Assembly: GCA_938023075.1 (NCBI GenBank)
Contig: CALHDG010000149.1
Coordinates: 1 to 37,625, forward strand
DNA: 37,625 bases
Direction of reading: 5' to 3'
Source: an uncultured Chitinophagales bacterium
GTDB taxonomy: Bacteria > Bacteroidota > Bacteroidia > Chitinophagales > JAHDHT01
Part shown: positions 17,125-26,243 of the stretch, piece after piece
How the letters are laid out: each line of letters begins with the position of its first letter
How positions within the stretch are numbered: position 1 is the first letter of the stretch
Notes under the pieces: model-generated
What the model was told of the DNA's origin: nothing
What the model saw: only the letters and a program-made list of their open reading frames with translations
Databases searched by the model: none
Position numbers and translations under genes: made by a program

Positions 17125-18493
17125 GAAGGTAGCTTTTTTATCTCTTCTGTTCACATGTTTATTTTCGGCTTTATTTGCTCAATCCGAGCAAGAAAATTCA
17201 CCGTATTCATTTTTTGGTCCTGGAGATTTAAAAAACACTTTGTTGGCTAAACAAAGAGCCATGGGTGGAGTAGGTATTGCTTCCTCCGCTGTTCAATATG
17301 TCAATCCGGCTAATCCGGCGGCTTTAGGTAATTTGCGTTTTGCTACTTTGCATACGGGTATTTTCGCCAATGCGCATTGGTTACGCAATAGTCAATCTGC
17401 TTCTAACGAGGCATTTCTTAATAATTCTTTTAACGCCTCTATGGAATATTTGATGATTGGTTTGCCAATTACCAAATGGTGGGGCTCTTCTATTAGTTTG
17501 TTGCCTTATGCGAGCACGTCTTATAATTTATTGCGGTTTGTAACCAACACGAACTTGCCCGATTCATTAGGTACAGAAGTCTTTAATTTTATTGGAGATG
17601 GTAGTTTTTATCAATTTCAATGGGGTAATGGTTTTGCAACACCTTTACAAAAAGAAGGCTTTTTCAAAAGCAATCGATTAGCACTTGGTGTACATTCCAA
17701 CTTCTATTTTGGCAACCGCGATCAAACCATTGTCATCCAAAAACCTTTTATTGAAAACAGTTTAGATCTTAGAGAAGTGCAATCCTTAAAATTAAATGAT
17801 TTTGGTTTTAAAACCGGTTTTCAGTATTCAAAGTATTTGTTTAAAAACGTTAGTGCCGATCCCGAAGTAGTTAAAGAAGAAATTAGCCGGATATTAACTA
17901 TAGGGGCATCGTTTAATGCCAAAACCAATATCAATGCCAAGCGTGATTATGTGCTGGAGTCTATTTTGGGTAACCGGCCAATTGACACTATTGGCGAATT
18001 TTTAGACCGGGAAAATATAACTGTAGTGTTACCTATGCAATTTGGCGTAGGCATCAACTATAAAAAACCCGGTATTTGGGAGGTGGAAGCCAATTATGAA
18101 AGAATGAACTGGTCGACTTATCAAGATGGAAGGTTCAATAATTTAGCCGATGCTTACCGCCTATCAGCAGGGGTAAGTGTAAAGCCTGTTCGGTCTAATG
18201 CCGTGTTAACTAATCGATTTAGTGTATTAAATTATTATGTTGGTGGATATTATTATTCAAACCATATTAAAATAAATGAAATCGTTTTACCAGATTTTGG
18301 ATTAACACTTGGCTTCGGATTGCCGTTATACAATAATCTGAAATTTAAACGATTAGCCAATATGAATGTTTCTTTAAACATTGGTAGCAGAGGCAATACT
18401 TTAGATAGCAATGTGAGAGAAACCTATTTTAAAGCAAATTTTGGTTTTACCTTTAATGATGGAAATTGGTTTGTACAGCGCAGATATGAGTAA
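17111..18493 (+). CDS. Outer-membrane beta-barrel protein next to coaX
   Basis: The 460-residue protein has a signal peptide (FLSLLFTCLFSALFAQ) and then SPYSFFGPGDL and AMGGVGIASS, which mark a family of Bacteroidota outer-membrane proteins encoded beside coaX. The rest is alternating-residue beta strands ending in a strand with FTFNDGNWFVQRRYE. The start overlaps coaX. It is probably a FadL-like transport or assembly barrel; its substrate is unknown. A spacer of about 215 bp follows before the TPR lipoprotein. Confidence 0.85.
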   Translation: MLQLKKVAFLSLLFTCLFSALFAQSEQENSPYSFFGPGDLKNTLLAKQRAMGGVGIASSAVQYVNPANPAALGNLRFATLHTGIFANAHWLRNSQSASNEAFLNNSFNASMEYLMIGLPITKWWGSSISLLPYASTSYNLLRFVTNTNLPDSLGTEVFNFIGDGSFYQFQWGNGFATPLQKEGFFKSNRLALGVHSNFYFGNRDQTIVIQKPFIENSLDLREVQSLKLNDFGFKTGFQYSKYLFKNVSADPEVVKEEISRILTIGASFNAKTNINAKRDYVLESILGNRPIDTIGEFLDRENITVVLPMQFGVGINYKKPGIWEVEANYERMNWSTYQDGRFNNLADAYRLSAGVSVKPVRSNAVLTNRFSVLNYYVGGYYYSNHIKINEIVLPDFGLTLGFGLPLYNNLKFKRLANMNVSLNIGSRGNTLDSNVRETYFKANFGFTFNDGNWFVQRRYE

Positions 18494-18708
18494 AAAATTA
18501 TTACAGACTAATTTTAAATGATTAAGCCCTTAACATTATGATAATCAGTAGTTTTGCTATTTATGATTGAAGAATTATGTATCATGAATGATCAATAATG
18601 TCTAATATTAACAAAAAATGACACTCGAAAGGCTTACTTTCGCACCGCCTATATAGTCTAAACAACACATCGTTAATTATAGAATATTTTATCAAAATCA
18701 AATAAAAA

Positions 18709-20145
18709 ATGAAATTTAGATTGTTAAGTATTGCCTTAGCTGCTCTTATTTTTTGGGGTTGCGGAAGCTCAAGCAAGGTAACAACCACAGGTACACAAGA
18801 AGAAAAAGTAGAAACACCAGCAGTAAAAGGGAGTGAAACCAGTACCGGTTTATGTAAAACTTTTACCAACGAAGCTGAGAAAAGCAAAGTATTAGCCGCT
18901 TATTCATTATATCGCGAATCGTTTAAGCAAGAAAATTATAAAGATGCTATGGAGAATTGGACCAAATTGATGGACATGGCTCCTGGTTTTAGAAAAAAAC
19001 CATTTGTTGATGGTGAAGTGATGTATAAGCATTATTATGAAAATGCAAGCAGCGATGCTGAAAAAGAAAAATACATGAACTTATTGTATGATTTATATAA
19101 AGAGCGCATAAAATGCCACGGCGAAGAAGGCAGAGTGCTTGAATCAAAAGGTAAGTTTATTTTAGCCAACATGGAAGGTAAAGAAGCTGAAGCTTATCAG
19201 TTGTTTGAAGAGGCGATGAAAAAGTCGGGCAATAATACTAGTAATTCTGTTATCAAGGCTTTATTAAATAAATACCGTGCAGAGATTAGAGATGAGATCA
19301 CTACAGAAGAAGCCGTGATGCCAATGATCGAAAATATGAAGAAGATTGCCCAGCATAATATTGATGCCGGTAATCAGGTTGAAAAATATACAGAAACTTT
19401 GGAAGCGTTAAACTCGCCATTAAAAGCACAAGTTATTAAAACTACACGTACCGAAACGGTAAAAAAAGGTTTAGAATTTGCTAATTGCCAGGAAGCAATT
19501 ACCCATTATGAAGCACAATTAGCGGAATCACCAGATGATGAAAAAATCATTCAAAACTTTTATGGCAGGTTAGAAAAAATGAAGTGTACCGATGTACCGC
19601 AATATTTAACTATGCTGCAAAAATACAATGCGATTAATCCTTCTACATCAAAATTATATAAGTTAGGTAATTACTATCGTAAAGCCGAACAATACGACAA
19701 GGCTATTGGTTTTTATAAAGAAGCCGTTAGTATAGCGGAAGCGGGTGATCCATCTTTAAGCGGAACTTATTATGCCTTAGCCAGTACTTATTTCAAAAAA
19801 GGACAATACTCAAATGCACGTAATGCCGCAGAAAATGCAGCAAAGGCAAAACCCGGATGGGGCGCACCTTGGTTGTTAATTGGTGGTTTGTATGCCAAGT
19901 CATATAAAGATTGTGGAACCAACGAAGTAGAAAGAGCCGGTGCAATTTGGGCTGCTGTTGATGCTTATGCTAAAGCGAAAGCAGATCCGAAATCGGCTGC
20001 AGATGCACAAGACCGAATGAATAAAATGTATAAATACTATCCTGAAAAAGGACAGTTATTTATGGCGAGTGTTAACGAAGGTGATCCGTATAAAGTAGAA
20101 TGTTGGATACAACGAAACACTACCGTTCGGGTAAAAAAACAATAA
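18709..20145 (+). CDS. TPR lipoprotein
   Basis: The 478-residue lipoprotein has a signal with IFWGCGSSSK (Cys18) followed by a low-complexity linker. The rest is TPR-type helical repeat, for example ENYKDAMENWTKLMDMAPG and QYDKAIGFYKEAVSIAE. The later repeats (residues about 345-420) are closest to the TPR consensus (GTYYALASTYFKKGQYSNAR). The coaX, barrel, TPR-lipoprotein order suggests an envelope function, perhaps lipoprotein or outer-membrane handling, but this is inference. A clear terminator follows, closing the unit. Confidence 0.85.
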   Translation: MKFRLLSIALAALIFWGCGSSSKVTTTGTQEEKVETPAVKGSETSTGLCKTFTNEAEKSKVLAAYSLYRESFKQENYKDAMENWTKLMDMAPGFRKKPFVDGEVMYKHYYENASSDAEKEKYMNLLYDLYKERIKCHGEEGRVLESKGKFILANMEGKEAEAYQLFEEAMKKSGNNTSNSVIKALLNKYRAEIRDEITTEEAVMPMIENMKKIAQHNIDAGNQVEKYTETLEALNSPLKAQVIKTTRTETVKKGLEFANCQEAITHYEAQLAESPDDEKIIQNFYGRLEKMKCTDVPQYLTMLQKYNAINPSTSKLYKLGNYYRKAEQYDKAIGFYKEAVSIAEAGDPSLSGTYYALASTYFKKGQYSNARNAAENAAKAKPGWGAPWLLIGGLYAKSYKDCGTNEVERAGAIWAAVDAYAKAKADPKSAADAQDRMNKMYKYYPEKGQLFMASVNEGDPYKVECWIQRNTTVRVKKQ

Positions 20146-20168
20146 TAAACAAACGAATTAAATAATAT

Positions 20169-20198
20169 AAAGCCAGGTCATTTGATCTGGCTTTTTTT
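20169..20198 (+). terminator. Rho-independent terminator after the TPR lipoprotein gene
   Basis: AAAGCCAGGTC (20169-20179) pairs with GATCTGGCTTT (20184-20194), one G-U wobble, loop ATTT, with the T-run continuing to 20198. Confidence 0.9.
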
Positions 20199-20215
20199 AT
20201 AGGATTTCAGATTAG

Positions 20216-20246
20216 TTGAGTATCTCACTGTGAATGACTATCTTTA
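20216..20246 (+). promoter_or_regulatory. Promoter for the small protein/NTase-dioxygenase unit
   Basis: TTG at 20216-20218, a 20-bp spacer, then TATCTTTA at 20239-20246, close to TTG-N(19-20)-TAnnTTTG. It lies just upstream of the ATG at 20251, which decides against the GTG start at 20230 because that codon would lie inside the promoter. Confidence 0.5.
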
Positions 20247-20250
20247 TGTG

Positions 20251-20454
20251 ATGGAAAAAAAATTGATTAGACAGCCACGCTTTGCCGGTAAATTTGAAGA
20301 TCACGAAAAATTTGAAACAGAAGCATGGATCAATCAACCAGACATTGTCAAGTTAAGTTGGCCCATATATTTTCATTTACTCAATCAAGGGGTTGACCCT
20401 GAAACGTGGCGTTTTAAACGGGTTTTTCATAGTGCTAGAAAAAGAGAAGATTAA
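20251..20454 (+). CDS. Small protein upstream of the nucleotidyltransferase fusion
   Basis: The 67-residue protein begins MEKKLIRQPRFAGKFEDHEK and ends FKRVFHSARKRED. Small proteins of this form (opening KKL-R-PRFAG, ending R-R-KR) often precede, in my recollection of Bacteroidota genomes, a nucleotidyltransferase of the kind encoded next. The start is chosen by the promoter box upstream. The stop is 28 bp before the next ATG, so the genes are probably co-transcribed. It may be a partner protein of the transferase; function is not established. Confidence 0.65.
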   Translation: MEKKLIRQPRFAGKFEDHEKFETEAWINQPDIVKLSWPIYFHLLNQGVDPETWRFKRVFHSARKRED

Positions 20455-20482
20455 AAAAAAACAAGGTGTATCTTACCAAAGC

Positions 20483-21892
20483 ATGAGTAATATATTTAAT
20501 AATGATTTTTTAGATTATATCCAACTACTCAATAAATACAATGTTGAATACGTATTGATTGGTGGTATGGCAGTAAACCTACACGGCTATCAACGAAGTA
20601 CGGGGGATATGGATTTATTTGTAAACCCAATCTTAGAAAATCATCAAAAATTAACAAAAGTACATATTGAATATCGTATGCCCATGGGCGAAATGGAATT
20701 GGCTGCTAACTTTCTAAATACAACTACTTATGATGTCTTTTCTTTTGGAGGAGGGTTTTATAAAATTGAATTGTTAACTGCTTGCAGGGGCTTAAATTTT
20801 GAGGAAACGTTTCAAAACGCTGTCACTAAAAAAATTGAAGGTATTGAAGTAATTTATGTTAGTTATCCATATTTAATTAAGGCAAAAAAAGCCAGTGGAA
20901 GATCAAAAGATTTAAATGATGTTCTTGAGTTGGAAAAAATAAATAAACGACAACAGCAAAACAATTTTAAATTACCAATCACTGAAAAAGAAATATCTAA
21001 GTGGACGAACTTACCAGTTTATGCGCCAATTTATTGCGCGTCTTTAAATGATTTGGATATTGATTCTGATAAGTTTGTAAATTTTTACACCAATTGTTTT
21101 AAACACATGCCTTGGGATTTTTATGACGTTAAACGCAAACAATGGGAAGTGCTACCGGCAAAACTTAAAGTGGATAAAGAAGACATCTTCAAAAAATATT
21201 ATTTGCAAGATGATGCTCAAGTAGACAATTTTATCCAACATTTTGAATTGAGCCAAAAAACTATAAACGAACTAAAAAACATACAGCCTTGGAGAAGACG
21301 ATCAGTCTGTACTTTTCAATTAACCTTGCAACAAGCTATCAACATTAAAAGAATACCAACCGATAATTTTGAACAAAGTTTAGATGCGGCTGATATTCGA
21401 TCCTTGCCCAGAGTTTTTCAGGAAACGGATACCGATTTAGTTGAGCAAGAGTTGTTTTATGATTTTTTACGTAAGATTGCTTTGTATGCCCAAAAAGTTA
21501 CGCCACACGTTGCTATCAAACAGTTAAAAATTGCTGCTCATTTTATGAGTGTAAAAGCACGCAAAGCTGTACCGGGCAACAACTCGCCGGAAGGTGCGCA
21601 TGAAGATGGTGCTGATTTTATCGTCTCAGCTTTAGTGATTAATCGAAAAAACATTTCAGGAGCAAAAAGTCAGGTGATTGAAAAAATGCCAAATGGTGAC
21701 ATGGTTACCCTTTTAGACTATGCCCTACAGCCTGGTGAATTTTTGTTTCAAGCAGATACCGGAGAAGAAAAACATTATGGTAACGATTTGTGGCATTACG
21801 TTACGCCTTTTTATGTTAAAGATGAACAAACCGAAGCCTGCCGCGACATTGTTGGTTTAGATATTTCGATTGTTGAACCAAACCTATTTTAA
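20483..21892 (+). CDS. Nucleotidyltransferase fused to 2OG-Fe(II) dioxygenase
   Basis: The product is 469 residues from the ATG at 20483 (an in-frame ATG at 20393 would overlap the upstream gene). Residues 1-157 form an AbiEii/MNT-like nucleotidyltransferase: VEYVLIGGMAVNLHGYQRST then GDMDLFV (D42, D44), ending with the usual KASGRSKDLNDVLELEK. Residues about 162-469 look like a complete 2OG-Fe dioxygenase family protein (PF10014): SPEGAHEDGADF gives the HxD pair (H373, D375), DLWHYVTPF the second His (H438), and CRDIVGLDI the 2OG-binding Arg (R454). There is no stop and no start codon at the junction. It may be a true bifunctional enzyme or a recent fusion of two adjacent genes. Confidence 0.8.
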   Translation: MSNIFNNDFLDYIQLLNKYNVEYVLIGGMAVNLHGYQRSTGDMDLFVNPILENHQKLTKVHIEYRMPMGEMELAANFLNTTTYDVFSFGGGFYKIELLTACRGLNFEETFQNAVTKKIEGIEVIYVSYPYLIKAKKASGRSKDLNDVLELEKINKRQQQNNFKLPITEKEISKWTNLPVYAPIYCASLNDLDIDSDKFVNFYTNCFKHMPWDFYDVKRKQWEVLPAKLKVDKEDIFKKYYLQDDAQVDNFIQHFELSQKTINELKNIQPWRRRSVCTFQLTLQQAINIKRIPTDNFEQSLDAADIRSLPRVFQETDTDLVEQELFYDFLRKIALYAQKVTPHVAIKQLKIAAHFMSVKARKAVPGNNSPEGAHEDGADFIVSALVINRKNISGAKSQVIEKMPNGDMVTLLDYALQPGEFLFQADTGEEKHYGNDLWHYVTPFYVKDEQTEACRDIVGLDISIVEPNLF

Positions 21893-21949
21893 ACACCCTT
21901 GCCTAACATTTCGCTAACCTGCAAATTTCCGTAGTGGTTAAATAATTTG

Positions 21950-22483
21950 TCATAATTTCCAACGACTGTGTTTCATATCTACATTCATTAGAATTTTATA
22001 ATCGAGTTTGCCGCCTTGTTTTTTTAAATGATCGAGCACAATTAGGGCTTTTTCTAAACGTTTTGGGCTGCTTTTCGGTTTGCCAATTAAATGCAACAAG
22101 CTACGTTGTTTACCCAAGGTTAATTGATGAAACAGTTTATCGCCCTCCGGGTCTTGATGCAAGAGCTCTTGCATTTCTTCGGGCATGGGCATACCATATT
22201 TACTAGTGTCAGGTTTTAAATCAATGGTGATTTCTGAACCTAATTGTAGCAATTGTTTTTTACGTATTTCCGCATTTAACAATATATAATATTGTCCGCC
22301 GCCTTTAGGTATTAAGGCACCTTGCCAGGTAAATTGTTGATTGATGGTACAAACCAAGCGTTTGATATCTTGTTTTAAATAATAGTCACTAACGGCTTTT
22401 GGTACCATTACATGAAAACCATAAACCGCTCCGGCAGAATCTTCTACAATGCCTTTAAAGCTTTTGTTGTGCCCTTCACTCAT
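21950..22483 (-). CDS. DUF1905 plus YdeI/OmpD-associated domain protein
   Basis: The 177-residue protein combines an N-terminal DUF1905 fold (about 8-100: SFKGIVEDSAGAVYGFHVMV, VCTINQQFTWQGALIPKGGG, YYILLNAEIRK) with a C-terminal YdeI/OmpD-associated helical region (about 115-165: KLFHQLTLGKQRSLLHLI, RLEKALIVLDHLKKQGGKLD). No enzymatic role is established. It starts five bases after the GNAT gene on the same strand, so the two probably form an operon. No signal peptide, so a cytoplasmic protein. Confidence 0.85.
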   Translation of the reverse strand: MSEGHNKSFKGIVEDSAGAVYGFHVMVPKAVSDYYLKQDIKRLVCTINQQFTWQGALIPKGGGQYYILLNAEIRKKQLLQLGSEITIDLKPDTSKYGMPMPEEMQELLHQDPEGDKLFHQLTLGKQRSLLHLIGKPKSSPKRLEKALIVLDHLKKQGGKLDYKILMNVDMKHSRWKL

Positions 22484-22488
22484 GCAGT

Positions 22489-23088
22489 CTAAATTTTTGT
22501 TAGATGCTGTTCAAAACCTGCTGGATATAAGGCTGCCCACTCTTCACGCAACATGCCATAACCCACACCATCATAATATTTTCCATCTACAATACGTGCT
22601 TTTCTAAAAGTGGCTTCTAATTGAAAACCGAGTTTTTCAGCTAATTTCATTAAGCCTTTATTACCCGACCAACTGCGCATATCCAACCGAACCAATTCGG
22701 GCATCTGATCAAACAAATATTGACACCATAAACCATAAGCTTCGTAACCAATACCTTTGCTCCAAAATGCTTCGTTGTAAATTATTATCCCGATGCAAAG
22801 CCAATTAGTTTCTTTGCTTGTCCAATAGCGGCTTACTATCCCAATAAAATCTTTGCTTGTTTTGTCCACAATCACCACTTCTCTTCTCGGGGTGTTCCAA
22901 TCATTTTCTTTAATTCGTTTTTCTTTCTTTGCAAGATATACATCCGTTTGAGCTTCATCCATTTTAGGATAATAAGGTCCATCAAATTTTTTCCAAAGAT
23001 GATTGCCAATTAACCATTTTCGATACTTGGGTAAATCTTCTAACTGCCAATCGCGCAAGCAAATCTGTGTTCCTTGTAAGTTTATCAT
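22489..23088 (-). CDS. GNAT family N-acetyltransferase
   Basis: The 199-residue protein has the GNAT pattern: an N-terminal LRDWQLEDLPKYRKWL, a central beta strand with GIVSRYWT, then CIGIIIYNEAFWSKGIGYEA carrying the acetyl-CoA-binding loop, and SGNKGLMKLAEKLGF with the conserved late motif. It is of the RimJ/RimL-like Acetyltransf_3 type; the acceptor is unknown. It is the upstream gene of a two-gene operon with the DUF1905 protein. Confidence 0.9.
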   Translation of the reverse strand: MINLQGTQICLRDWQLEDLPKYRKWLIGNHLWKKFDGPYYPKMDEAQTDVYLAKKEKRIKENDWNTPRREVVIVDKTSKDFIGIVSRYWTSKETNWLCIGIIIYNEAFWSKGIGYEAYGLWCQYLFDQMPELVRLDMRSWSGNKGLMKLAEKLGFQLEATFRKARIVDGKYYDGVGYGMLREEWAALYPAGFEQHLTKI

Positions 23089-23826
23089 GTTTAATCGAAT
23101 TTGAAATCAATTTACAAGCAAAGTTAAGCAGATATATCATAAAAAACATAAGAAATTAACAGGCAAGCTGGTTTTGAAAATGAATATGTATTAAAGTTTT
23201 AAATAAATGTTATATTTGTAGAGGTGTTTTTAGATTGCATTTGTTAATTATACTTCCATAAATATGGATTCAAAAAAATGGTATTGACATTTTTCAAAAA
23301 CTAATTCTTTACAAACTAAAAGAAAGACAACTATCCCTAATTTAATACGCGTAAAATTTATTCCAGAAATACATTTCAGCATATAATGTTCTAATAAAAT
23401 AAATATGTTTATTCTTATCAATGATTTATAAGATGTAAGGTTTTTCGCATCGGTATCGGAAATAGTTGTAAGCTTAACTTAATGTTTGATTTCCGGAATT
23501 AGGTTTTCGGGTTAGAAAGTCGAAGGGTTCATAAAATTAATTTACCAATTTATCAGCATTGTTGAATGTTCCATTTGCTTTGGCTGTAATACCAAACTTG
23601 GGGGAGATCAATTTTTGGCAATTTCACTAATTACGTACTTCAAGACTGATCAATCGTTTAAAATCTTTTACCAAAATTAACCGATTTTTTTTTGAATATA
23701 AATTAGGATTGCTTATCCCTAAAATGGCTGTATAAAATATGTTGGATTGTCAAATTTAATTGAACGTATTCTATGCTTGACAATATTATTAGTCTCACCG
23801 AGAGTAGTTTACCTGAACTGAAGTAC
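23089..23826. other. Gene-free intergenic stretch
   Basis: No gene, clear promoter, hairpin or repeat that I recognise was found in these 738 bp. Short open frames are present but none looks protein-like beyond about 20 codons. Confidence 0.5.
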
Positions 23827-25191
23827 TTATTCTCTTTTGTATTCCTTAACAACCAAAGGCGTAGTTAAAGGCACAATCCAATTATTATTAAACACATTAT
23901 ACCGCTGCTTCGATAAGTCTACGTCGGGATCGATGAGTACTTGCTTTTCGCGTCCATTTAAGCTGGCTTTTACATCAGCATAAACAGAGAGATCTTTGTT
24001 GCCTTTGCGGTTATATGTTTTGGCTAAGTGGTGCGCGTATTGTAAAATCATATCGGGTCGTGTACTCATTTTCCGGTATTGCCGTTTAGAGAGTTTTTTA
24101 CGTGGATCTATTTTGGTGACTTTTTTGGTTTCGTTATTTACTATGCTAAACCTTGCTTTAGCAGATTTTTGCCGCAGCTTCATATGCCAAGCATAGCGAT
24201 GGCCTTCTTCTGTCCAATTGGCATTACCGGGTATAGCATAATGGCGCAATGGATACATACATTGAATGAGAAAATACACCACAAAGCCATAGGTAAGAAT
24301 GTTTTTATATGTTGTGGAAAAAGCCAAGGTAGTAGTTGCTGTTATGTTATGGTCTGTTGTTTGAAACCAACTTAAAACACGCCTTACCCAATTGGGGTTA
24401 AAAAAAATAGTGGTAGCAGCCATCATAAACCATGGAAAAATACCGATCTTAAATAAATTGGCATTAAGAAAATGAAACGTGCAAATAACAATAAAGGCTG
24501 ACATTCTGGTTTTCTTCCAAAATAAAAAAGGAACGATTAACAGATCTAACAATAAACCACCGTAAGAAAAAAAGTAGGCTGCAACGGACAGTGTGAAAAA
24601 TTGACCGATTAATGGAATATCTGTTACATCTAATAACCAATCGCGCATGGGTTCGCCTTTAAGCCAATCGGCATTGAGTTTTGCTACACCACTGTAAAAA
24701 TAAGCTACTCCAATTTGTAGTTGCAAAACCAAAATTGCCCAATAGGGAACGGTTTCGGAAGCGACCCCTTTAAATAATTTGGCATCCAAAGAATATTTAG
24801 CGTGGGCAGGTAACCAAATTAAAATAAAACTTAGGAGGGAGATTAAGTAAAAATGATTGAGATAATTGGATTTATCTAACAAAAAAACATAAGTAAAACC
24901 CAAAAAGAAAAGTATAGTGCTTGCCCGGTAAAACAAACCCAAAGCAATGAAGATTGCCAATACCCCTAAGGCAAAAAAATGGATGTACATAAAGTTATCA
25001 GGCCAAGGAGAAACCCAATGAAAATAACCGTAGCTAAAGTAGAATTCTGGTTCAATCCAATAGCGTTCTATCCAGCCGTAATAAAAATATCGGCAGACCT
25101 CCCAAGTCATTATGCAACCAAAGGCGATACGAAAAAAAGACAAAGACGAGGAATCTTTGTCTTTAAACAATATGTTTTGTAACGTGTTCAA
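23827..25191 (-). CDS. HTTM/vitamin K-dependent gamma-carboxylase-like membrane protein
   Basis: The 454-residue protein has the carboxylase-type layout: several membrane helices in residues about 15-330, with LLDKSNYLNHFY (residues 105-115) and YFYSGVAKLNADWLKGEPM (165-182). The Lys171 of KLNADW aligns with the catalytic Lys region of human GGCX. The C-terminal soluble domain has PGNANWTEEGHRYAWHM and DMILQYAHHLAKTY, also typical. Bacterial homologues are widespread but their substrates, and whether they use vitamin K, are mostly unknown. No propeptide-bearing substrate is visible nearby. Confidence 0.88.
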   Translation of the reverse strand: MNTLQNILFKDKDSSSLSFFRIAFGCIMTWEVCRYFYYGWIERYWIEPEFYFSYGYFHWVSPWPDNFMYIHFFALGVLAIFIALGLFYRASTILFFLGFTYVFLLDKSNYLNHFYLISLLSFILIWLPAHAKYSLDAKLFKGVASETVPYWAILVLQLQIGVAYFYSGVAKLNADWLKGEPMRDWLLDVTDIPLIGQFFTLSVAAYFFSYGGLLLDLLIVPFLFWKKTRMSAFIVICTFHFLNANLFKIGIFPWFMMAATTIFFNPNWVRRVLSWFQTTDHNITATTTLAFSTTYKNILTYGFVVYFLIQCMYPLRHYAIPGNANWTEEGHRYAWHMKLRQKSAKARFSIVNNETKKVTKIDPRKKLSKRQYRKMSTRPDMILQYAHHLAKTYNRKGNKDLSVYADVKASLNGREKQVLIDPDVDLSKQRYNVFNNNWIVPLTTPLVVKEYKRE

Positions 25192-25233
25192 TTGCTATGA
25201 TTCTAAAATTTCAATGAAATTTAAACTTTAAAG

Positions 25234-26127
25234 TTATCGCTTTATTTGGTGTTGTTTCTTTTCTGCCTGAATTTTATTGTCGCGCTTCAAATATTCCATA
25301 CTTTTTTCGTAGGCGGCTTCAATGGCTTCGGGTTGTAAATAATAACCTTTTTGTGCTGCTGGTTTTTCTTCTTCAACCGGTGTTCTAAATTTTTGTGCAT
25401 ACGCATCATTTCTGATACCAGTAATCATCCAACTAACTTCTAAATTGTTGGTTCCTCCAGCAATTTTAAATTGGTTATTGTTAATTTTTTCGGCAATGTA
25501 CACCTGAGCAAAACCACCAATACACGTTAGTTGATATCGATAATCTTTGTTGAGTGCTGTAAACCAATCAGGTAAAGCAACAATGGCTTGCCCATTTTTA
25601 TTTAATACGACATTGCCGTTATAAATGTTCATCATATCGGGCGATTCAACAAAAGAATGGCTTAAGGTTTTATTTTCAGGGTCTAATGGATGATCGATTT
25701 TAAAAGTGCCGGCAGCTTTAGTAAGGGTACCGGTTACTTCAACATTACCCCCAAAGTAACCGGCTCTACCGGTTGAGTTGGTAATAAAAATTCCATCTCC
25801 CCGCGAATCTAAGGCTACAAAACCATCATCGCCAGAGCGAACTGAGAAAAAGGCATCGCCCGAAGGATCGGCAGAAGCATAGCTGTCATCGCCGGCAGAG
25901 GAAACATACATGCCGTCGTCGCCCACGTTCAATGCCTGAAAACCATCTGTAGTGGCATTAAGGCTATCTCTAACAGTAATACCATCGCCCACTACATTAT
26001 CAATCATGGCTCCGGGGCTCACCCCCATTCCTCTTAAGTGCCATAAAAAATCAAAGTTTTGGGCATCTACTGTTTGGATGCTTATTAACAGAAAAATCGC
26101 AATCAATATATTGTTAAAATAACTCAT
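25234..26127 (-). CDS. Secreted protein with GD-rich repeats and a tail-fibre-like C-terminus
   Basis: The 297-residue protein has a signal peptide (IAIFLLISIQTVDAQ). Residues about 45-125 contain repeats of about ten residues with G-D-D/G motifs (NVGDDGMYVSSAGDD, SGDDGFVALDSRGDGIF), like a beta-helix. The next part (FKIDHPLDPENKTLSHSFVE, then NGNVVLNKNGQAIVALPDWF and ITGIRNDAYA) matches a segment I recognise from many large secreted and fibre-like proteins. The C-terminal 60 residues are charged helix. The function is probably surface or structural; not an enzyme by motif. Confidence 0.8.
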   Translation of the reverse strand: MSYFNNILIAIFLLISIQTVDAQNFDFLWHLRGMGVSPGAMIDNVVGDGITVRDSLNATTDGFQALNVGDDGMYVSSAGDDSYASADPSGDAFFSVRSGDDGFVALDSRGDGIFITNSTGRAGYFGGNVEVTGTLTKAAGTFKIDHPLDPENKTLSHSFVESPDMMNIYNGNVVLNKNGQAIVALPDWFTALNKDYRYQLTCIGGFAQVYIAEKINNNQFKIAGGTNNLEVSWMITGIRNDAYAQKFRTPVEEEKPAAQKGYYLQPEAIEAAYEKSMEYLKRDNKIQAEKKQHQIKR

Positions 26128-26154
26128 TTGTTATAATTAAATTGTAAAATGAAA

Positions 26155-26188
26155 AATTGGCTTATCACCATCTTGTGATAAGCCAATT
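26155..26188 (-). terminator. Rho-independent terminator after the acidic lipoprotein gene
   Basis: A perfect 14-bp stem: AATTGGCTTATCAC (26155-26168) with GTGATAAGCCAATT (26175-26188), loop CATCTT. On the minus strand the stem is followed by a T-rich tail, so it ends the gene at 26244-26789. Confidence 0.85.
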
Positions 26189-26243
26189 AAAAAATAATAT
26201 TGTTTTATAAATAAGTATTCGAGTTTAGGCTCAAGTTAAAAAC

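Noticed and set aside
23530-23610. Minus-strand peptide SPKFGITAKANGTFNNADKL before a stop
   Set aside because: Only about 22 codons are open and no family is recognised, so the gap was left as gene-free.
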